From Fen-1362 sp964597035 (GTDB lineage Bacteria > Planctomycetota > Phycisphaerae > Sedimentisphaerales > Anaerobacaceae), in NCBI GenBank assembly GCA_964597035.1, contig CAZQWM010000019.1, positions 1 to 37,331 on the forward strand: 37,331 nt of DNA, in the 5' to 3' direction. Position numbers and translations under genes: made by a program. Below the pieces are notes generated by a model, which was given only the letters and a program-made list of their open reading frames with translations, was not told the DNA's origin and searched no databases. Below, in pieces: positions 32,548-37,331 of this stretch. Position 1 is the stretch's first letter. Each line of letters opens with the position of its first letter.

Positions 32548-32581
32548 CGCAAAAAAAAATAATATTAAAAATATCAGTGAG

Positions 32582-32630
32582 AAATTGTAGCCCGCAGGTT
32601 AAAGTTGCAGCGATTGCAATGAAGTTGCAG
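32582..32630. repeat. Three 9-base sites at 20-base spacing near the element end
   Basis: AAATTGTAG (32582-32590), AAGTTGCAG (32602-32610) and AAGTTGCAG (32622-32630): exactly 20 bases apart, same orientation, the outermost with two changes. They are probably transposase-binding sites of the Mu-like element end. Confidence 0.6.
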
Positions 32631-32693
32631 TAACCCTTTGCGCAGAAATACTCCGCTGCCTTTTGAGGGTTTCAAACGGCAACGGACTACCGT

Positions 32694-33089
32694 CTAAACT
32701 GTCCGAACGCCCGCCGGTAACTGGACAAATCGAGTCCAGTAACGACCGACAGCCGTTATGCTTGTCTCAAATCCCCTTTCCTTCTTGAGCCATTCAACAG
32801 TCTGCTCTAACGACATATTGTTGAGATAGCACCTGGCTAAATCAATCTCCAAACCGGCAGCGGCCATAGGCGAATGCCTACGATTGCTGTGCACGTTAAC
32901 GAACTTTATGTAATACTGTTTAACGAGAATGCTCGCCTCAAAATCATCGCTTTCCCCCTGGTCCGCAAATGTCCCCGGCTTGAATAGCTCGGTAATGAGC
33001 AGATACAAAAACTCGCTGAGACTTGCAGCCGTGATTGTTGCCGTCTTGTTGCCAACTGTCAGCTCACACTTGTATTTGTTTTTAGGCAC
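32694..33089 (-). CDS. Small protein of the Mu-like element, probable helix-turn-helix C-terminus
   Basis: A 131-residue protein located after the MuB gene. The first half looks like alpha/beta (YKCELTVGNKTATITAASLS, EFLYLLITELFKPGTFADQG). The second half reads like a helix-turn-helix: DLARCYLNNMSLEQTVEWLK, then KERGFETSITAVGRYWTRFV. A pattern of this kind is found in DUF3486-like Mu proteins, but the match is loose. No catalytic motif is visible. It starts 37 bases after the MuB stop and ends about 115 bases before the element end. It could be a regulator or an accessory transposition factor. Confidence 0.6.
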   Translation of the reverse strand: MPKNKYKCELTVGNKTATITAASLSEFLYLLITELFKPGTFADQGESDDFEASILVKQYYIKFVNVHSNRRHSPMAAAGLEIDLARCYLNNMSLEQTVEWLKKERGFETSITAVGRYWTRFVQLPAGVRTV

Positions 33090-33126
33090 TGTTTAGAGTC
33101 CCTTCAAAGGGCTGTTAACAGCCCCT

Positions 33127-33975
33127 TTAACCGGCCTTAATAGCCACTCTTTTGCCCTGCTGGTCGTCGAACATAGCCACCGGTAAAAAGGCCCTGGCGG
33201 GCAGATTCAACTGCTCAATCGCAGCCAAGATAATCGATTCGTCTACCGAACCGTTGCTCTGCACAAAACTTGAAGTCTGCAAGGCGGCAATTACGTGCGA
33301 GCAAATACGCAATCGCCCTGAGCCGGGCGTCATACAAATCCGCCTTAGAATCGTTACGGCGCTGCCTGCCAGCCGAATCCCGCCATACTCGTAAAGCTCG
33401 CGTATCTCCGCCGCCGAATATAGGCCGTCGTCACCGTCACCGGCCAGCCCATCTAAATCTAAAATCGAAAAGACGCGGCTGCGAAACTGGTCGAGAGCTG
33501 CATCACCTTTTTTGGCCGTCATCTGCATAACCGTTCTCAACAGGTCATTGTTGCCCGACAGTATCAAAGGACAAGCGGCCTTGACGGTAATTATCTGCCG
33601 CAACAGGTCCAATTGTTTTACGTTCAAAGACGATGCCTCGTCGAGAATGACTACAACGTGCCTTGCCTTGAGCTTACGGACCACAGAGTGTGCAATCCTG
33701 CTCGCCCACCCGAACCGCTCAACGCCTACCTTGGCGGCAATCTCCGAGAGTATCAGCGACGACCGCATCGTCCGGTCAAGCTCGACGTAAATCGTGTTCT
33801 TGTTCGCCTCGCTATATTGCCGCAAACAGCAGCTCTTGCCGTGACCACTATCACCCACAATTAGGGCAATCTTGCCCTCCTCGCCACTGAACGCCTCCGC
33901 CTGCACAATCAAAGCGCCGATTTTCCTCGCGACGGCGGTGCGGACAAATTTTTTCTTCTTGTCTTTTTTACGCAC
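33127..33975 (-). CDS. MuB-like AAA+ ATPase, transposition target selector
   Basis: A 282-residue ATPase that in Mu binds target DNA and activates the transposase. The N-terminus is very basic (RKKDKKKKFVRTAVARK). Walker A is GDSGHGKS (41-48) and Walker B VVVILDEASSL (Asp112-Glu113). Sensor-1 is probably in PLILSGNNDLL. A C-terminal helical domain (RLAGSAVTILRRICMTPGSG, LRICSHVIAALQ) follows. It overlaps the end of the transposase gene by 8 bases, as expected for a co-expressed pair. Related TnsC/IstB-like ATPases are an alternative, but the neighbour favours MuB. Confidence 0.88.
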   Translation of the reverse strand: MRKKDKKKKFVRTAVARKIGALIVQAEAFSGEEGKIALIVGDSGHGKSCCLRQYSEANKNTIYVELDRTMRSSLILSEIAAKVGVERFGWASRIAHSVVRKLKARHVVVILDEASSLNVKQLDLLRQIITVKAACPLILSGNNDLLRTVMQMTAKKGDAALDQFRSRVFSILDLDGLAGDGDDGLYSAAEIRELYEYGGIRLAGSAVTILRRICMTPGSGRLRICSHVIAALQTSSFVQSNGSVDESIILAAIEQLNLPARAFLPVAMFDDQQGKRVAIKAG

Positions 33976-35761
33976 TCGACACCCTCCGTTTTTTGTGAAC
34001 TACCAATCCATCATCATCGAACAGCTTCAAGTCCATCTCTGGCTTTTCCGGTTTCAAAAGTGAAAAATCGAAGTCTAACTTTTGCTCTTTGGGCTTCGGC
34101 CTGGCTGCCAGCTTCGCGTTGGCTGCCTTGTGAATGTCGGCTTGGCCGTCTAACGGCGTCCGCACCGGACGAAGCGACGCAACCGCCCTCTCGGTGACTT
34201 TCCTTTTGCCGTCCTGCATCGAACGAATCGCCAAGTCTGGCAGGTCCATATTGACCGTCAATCTCGTGTCCCGGTATTTTTTAGCTGTCTTTTGTGCTTG
34301 TGCTTTTAACTGCATAGCTCCGCGAATCGTCGCCTCATCGACCGCCCTGCCGTAGCCAGTTAACCTATTCTGCTGAGCGATTGACAGCAGCTTCATAGTC
34401 GCAGCGTCATATACATAAACCTGCCGCATATCAGCCGGATCATAACTGACGCGAACCTCCCGGCCTTGCAGAGCAAGTATCACCGGGTCAGTCTGACCAT
34501 AATATAGACCTTTCAGACGAACACCGTTTTTGCCGACCGTCAGCTTGCCGGACCAAACCTTCAACAGCAAGTCAAGAATTTCGTCCAAGACGACACGCCT
34601 GCTCGTCCGAGTCTCAAAAACCTGCATCGGCGTCCGACCGTCCATACCGATTCCAGTGTGGACGGTGTTGTTATACGCCTCGACGTATCTGGCGAACAGC
34701 TCTGTAAAGCCCTCCAGGTCGCGTGCCTTGTCGATTGTCTTTTGCTGTTTTAACAGCTCGCATAACTCTTCCGGCTTTCGCTTCGTATCCTTTCCACAGT
34801 AGGTCGCAAAGGTCTTTATTAACTGGCAATCTATCGTATCGAACATCCGCTCGATTCGTTTGCTCTGCGGGTGATATGGTATCGCAAACGAAACAGTGAC
34901 ATCGAGCATAGAATAAATGCCCCTAAGATTTTCCTCGTCAAGATAGCCCTTACGAATTTCCTTCCTTCGCTGGGTTTTTGTTTGACCCGTCCACATTTCG
35001 GAACTGTAATCTTTTCCGTTGTCGATTTTTACAGAGTCGGGCGGGCCGTATTGCTGGATTCCCATTTTCATTGCAAGTAAAATCGTGGTCTGGTTCGGCG
35101 ATGCTGATATATGCCAGCCGACAAGCGCCCTCGAGCGCATATCCTGCCAGGCCGTCAGCCAGGGACGAATCCACCGCCCGCCGTGCCTCACCCAACAGTT
35201 AAACTGTGAATGGTCGCCTACCCACACAGCACCCGGCTCGATACCGTCCGGATTAACTTGAATGTATGGAGCGCACTTCGCCTCGTAAGCCGACTGGCCT
35301 TCCCGATGCAGAACCTGTGCGGGTATAGGAATCCGCTTGTCGATTAACCGATACATAGTCCGCAAGCCCGGTATCAGCCAGCCCTTTTTCTCGACGCGAT
35401 TGATATACTTCACGCTCTGAAAACATTGCTTAACACTCAACTGCTGCTGCGTCAAATAGAGCGACTTGAACAGCTCAAAGGCGTCGCTGCTGATTGTGTC
35501 TGTGATACCGTCAGCCCGGCCACGCATATCGACCAGGCCGGAAAAGCCGTTGTCCTTGAATTTTTGAAGCCACAAATACAAGGTCCGCTCCGGTATTTTT
35601 CGTATCAAAGAAAATTGGGCGAGGGCTTCCGTCCGCGTGCCGTGATGGTCGCGAATATGATGAGCTGCAAAACTCTCAAACTCCTTTACTATCCCGACAC
35701 GCCGAAGCGCCTCGGCCCGCCTGTGTTCGGGCAGCTCTTTTAATAACTCGACATCATTCAT
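33968..35761 (-). CDS. MuA-type DDE transposase
   Basis: A 597-residue recombinase. The N-terminal ~85 residues are helix-turn-helix DNA-binding (IRKIPERTLYLWLQKFKDNG, FSGLVDMRGR). The RNase H-like catalytic core has Asp183 (VWVGDHSQFN), Asp247 (VKIDNGKDY) and Glu304 (QSKRIERMF), the complete DDE triad. A Mu-type C-terminal beta-barrel follows (VRLKGLYYGQTDPVILALQG, REVRVSYDPADMRQVYVYD). The Lys/Arg-rich end before the tail (PKPKEQKLDFDFSLLKPEKP) may contact MuB. The ATG overlaps the stop of the tape-measure gene (ATGA). Confidence 0.93.
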   Translation of the reverse strand: MNDVELLKELPEHRRAEALRRVGIVKEFESFAAHHIRDHHGTRTEALAQFSLIRKIPERTLYLWLQKFKDNGFSGLVDMRGRADGITDTISSDAFELFKSLYLTQQQLSVKQCFQSVKYINRVEKKGWLIPGLRTMYRLIDKRIPIPAQVLHREGQSAYEAKCAPYIQVNPDGIEPGAVWVGDHSQFNCWVRHGGRWIRPWLTAWQDMRSRALVGWHISASPNQTTILLAMKMGIQQYGPPDSVKIDNGKDYSSEMWTGQTKTQRRKEIRKGYLDEENLRGIYSMLDVTVSFAIPYHPQSKRIERMFDTIDCQLIKTFATYCGKDTKRKPEELCELLKQQKTIDKARDLEGFTELFARYVEAYNNTVHTGIGMDGRTPMQVFETRTSRRVVLDEILDLLLKVWSGKLTVGKNGVRLKGLYYGQTDPVILALQGREVRVSYDPADMRQVYVYDAATMKLLSIAQQNRLTGYGRAVDEATIRGAMQLKAQAQKTAKKYRDTRLTVNMDLPDLAIRSMQDGKRKVTERAVASLRPVRTPLDGQADIHKAANAKLAARPKPKEQKLDFDFSLLKPEKPEMDLKLFDDDGLVVHKKRRVSSA

Positions 35762-37302
35762 CGCAAATCCCTGCCAGCGTGCGGACCGATTTCACGGTCG
35801 GAGGCCGTCCCCGCGACGGGATAGTAATTCATTTCGTTGTGATAGTGGTTGTTTATAACAGTGATTGGCACACGAGGTCCGCCCGTAAGCGATTCGAACC
35901 GCTGTTTGGGTGACATCTGGTTCCAAACGTATCGACCGCCGCCGTATCGGTCTGTTTTCAAAGGGTCAATTTCCCAGACGTACCCTCTAATCGCGTCGCG
36001 TTCATCCGGTGATAACGATTCATGCCAGCGCCGAAAAGCCGCCTCTTCCGACTCGGCCTGGTTACCCACTGTCGTAAGCTCCTGAAGCCACTGCCTGACC
36101 GGCTGCTCACGCTGATAGCGTCGTTTCTCGGCCTCGCCGACCACGCGGACCTTCTGCCCATACCGCCAGCGGTCGGTAATTTCCATATCAGCTAAATTTT
36201 TCCGTGCTTCCGTCTGTGCCAATAGCCGCTCTTCGGTCTGCCGGGACGCAGCTTCCTCAGCCGTTTCCTCGGCAATCCCCCGCCCGGTCGCGGCTCTTTT
36301 TAATGCGTCTTCAACGCCTATTTGCGACGGCGTTATAAGCTTATAAACACCCTTTGCCGCCTCCTGTCCGTAAATGCCCACCAGCATCCGATTGACCGCC
36401 TGCTGGTCCATTGCTTGACTCTTGGCGGCGATGCGCTGCAAGAGCAGTTGAGGATTTTGAGCTTCCGCCTCAGTGACGCCGTATTTTTCAAGGTCGGAAA
36501 CTTGTGGGGCCATAATCGCCTGCAAAGTAGTAGCCGGTAGCGACGACTTGACCCGCCCCACTTCGCCCTGTGCAATAGTAGCAATCGAGGACAACGCCTG
36601 AGCAGGCGACCAGCCCAGGGCTTTAATTGTGGGCATTCCCCGTCCGAGCGCCATGAAGACATCCGCATCCGTCAGACCGGACACGCCGGCAGCAGCAGCA
36701 ACCTGCCTGCGAAAAGCACCCTGCGATTCCGGTGTCCCCATTCCCCAGCCAGCCATAAGACTCACAAGCTCCGGCGTAGCAGCTCCGCCGTGACGAGCTG
36801 CATAGCCAAGCATACCCTCAAGCCCCCGCTGGTATTGTGCCTCCGGCATTTTCCCGCGAAACTGCCGGGCGTATGCCTCGATAACCGGCAGGCCGACTTC
36901 GGCGGAAACGGCGGTCTTTTGCAGTAATCCCATCGCACCCTTTGATACCATTTGCCGACTCGATTCATCGAAAGCACCCATCGCTTCAAACAGACCTTCA
37001 AAGCCCTTGCGAACATTTTGTAGGTTACGGACCGCCTCATCACAGCGGGATTTCAGCTCATCGAAAAACGAGGCGACCTTGCCCGCCACTGCCGCAACGG
37101 TTGTTATTATTGCCGCGAAGCCCAACGGACCGATGAGGTTCTTTATCCCTTTACTTATCCAGCTCAGTGCCCTCTCGGAGCGAGTTCCGGTTTTTTCGGT
37201 TTCTTCACCGACTCGCTGAACGCTGCGAGTAGCGGAATCTAAATTCGCCTTCGCATCGTGAGCGCCCGGGGTCTTGATATGTATGTTTACATCTTTAGGC
37301 AT
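35758..37302 (-). CDS. Phage tail tape-measure-like protein
   Basis: A 514-residue protein. The opening (PKDVNIHIKTPGAHDAKANL, then a helical stretch) and the hydrophobic segment GPLGFAAIITTVAAVAGKVA are typical of tape-measure proteins, as is the central repeat-like part (GMLGYAARHGG ... VSLMAGWGMGT ... ALGWSPAQALSSIATIAQGE). Tape-measure proteins set tail length and are ejected at infection. The protein is short for a long-tailed phage. GAGGG lies about 5 bases before the ATG. Its stop overlaps the transposase start, which joins a late structural gene to the transposition genes. Confidence 0.75.
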   Translation of the reverse strand: MPKDVNIHIKTPGAHDAKANLDSATRSVQRVGEETEKTGTRSERALSWISKGIKNLIGPLGFAAIITTVAAVAGKVASFFDELKSRCDEAVRNLQNVRKGFEGLFEAMGAFDESSRQMVSKGAMGLLQKTAVSAEVGLPVIEAYARQFRGKMPEAQYQRGLEGMLGYAARHGGAATPELVSLMAGWGMGTPESQGAFRRQVAAAAGVSGLTDADVFMALGRGMPTIKALGWSPAQALSSIATIAQGEVGRVKSSLPATTLQAIMAPQVSDLEKYGVTEAEAQNPQLLLQRIAAKSQAMDQQAVNRMLVGIYGQEAAKGVYKLITPSQIGVEDALKRAATGRGIAEETAEEAASRQTEERLLAQTEARKNLADMEITDRWRYGQKVRVVGEAEKRRYQREQPVRQWLQELTTVGNQAESEEAAFRRWHESLSPDERDAIRGYVWEIDPLKTDRYGGGRYVWNQMSPKQRFESLTGGPRVPITVINNHYHNEMNYYPVAGTASDREIGPHAGRDLR

Positions 37303-37331
37303 TTTTCCCTCGAAAATTCACCTGGGCGGGC

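Larger units (their letters stand above)
32578..37331 (-). mobile_element. Mu-like transposable prophage, one end
   Basis: From right to left on the minus strand: tape-measure protein, MuA-type DDE transposase, MuB-type ATPase and a small unknown protein, then about 115 bases of non-coding end. The genes overlap or nearly touch. The end is set provisionally at TG (32578-32579) on the plus strand, because Mu-family ends begin 5'-TG and because regularly spaced 9-base sites start just inside. The other end is beyond the window. The element stands directly upstream of the oprB promoter. Confidence 0.75.

Noticed and set aside
37287..37331. End of a further minus-strand gene upstream of the tape-measure gene
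   Set aside because: Only 45 bases are visible and two frames are open, so neither the gene nor its frame can be chosen.

Overview
The window looks like a chromosomal segment of a Gram-negative, outer-membrane bacterium, most likely a planctomycete (Phycisphaerae-like). This is inferred from gene content: two LptF/LptG lipopolysaccharide permeases, an OprB-type porin and a DUF2490 beta-barrel imply an outer membrane. An HNH-AP2 endonuclease-like domain, a PadR/HAAS pair with a pseudopilin-like tail, bS21 and many short palindromic dispersed repeats also fit such genomes. No rRNA or tRNA gene and no CRISPR array was seen.

Layout. 1-600: the start of a GH140/DUF4038 glycosidase running off the left edge, and a decayed fibronectin-III-like fragment. 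608-3384: lptF-lptG. 3401-7664 (minus): phosphate uptake operon pstS-pstC-pstA-pstB followed by a DUF2490 beta-barrel gene. 7665-8367: gene-free, with degenerate repeats. 8368-9958 (minus): thiC behind a consensus promoter, a TPP riboswitch and an intrinsic terminator. 9994-12556: a small unknown protein, rimO and pgsA with a terminator. 12587-15746: a small exported protein, then padR with a palindromic operator between its -35 and -10, and a HAAS-like membrane protein. 15775-17896: rpsU, hflX and a small acidic protein. 17897-18654: a palindrome-rich gene-free stretch. 18655-24405: one 1916-codon frame that joins an HNH-AP2 domain to a double-ATPase 2-hydroxyacyl-CoA dehydratase activase/DUF2229 protein, and that has taken in a minisatellite and several dispersed repeats in frame. 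24493-28502: an unknown protein, plsC, cmk, a GAF-SpoIIE phosphatase, acylphosphatase and a possible 33-residue membrane peptide. 28550-32480 (minus): an oprB porin followed by an ECF-type nickel/cobalt transporter (nikMN, nikQ, nikO). 32578-37331 (minus): one end of a Mu-like transposable prophage.

How the genes work together. The pst genes form a complete high-affinity phosphate ABC transporter, possibly with its own outer-membrane barrel. The oprB-nikMN-nikQ-nikO cluster pairs an outer-membrane pore with an inner-membrane metal importer. ThiC is under thiamine-pyrophosphate feedback. The SpoIIE-cmk-plsC genes are tightly packed or overlapping.

The most unusual items are three. First, the HNH-AP2/activase fusion with its repeat-derived inserts. 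Second, the transposable prophage in which a tape-measure gene is translationally coupled (ATGA overlap) to a MuA-type transposase, next to an element end with three 9-bp sites at 20-bp spacing. Third, a 52-bp nearly perfect palindrome with a solo half-arm copy nearby. All functional statements rest on motif reading without database searches.
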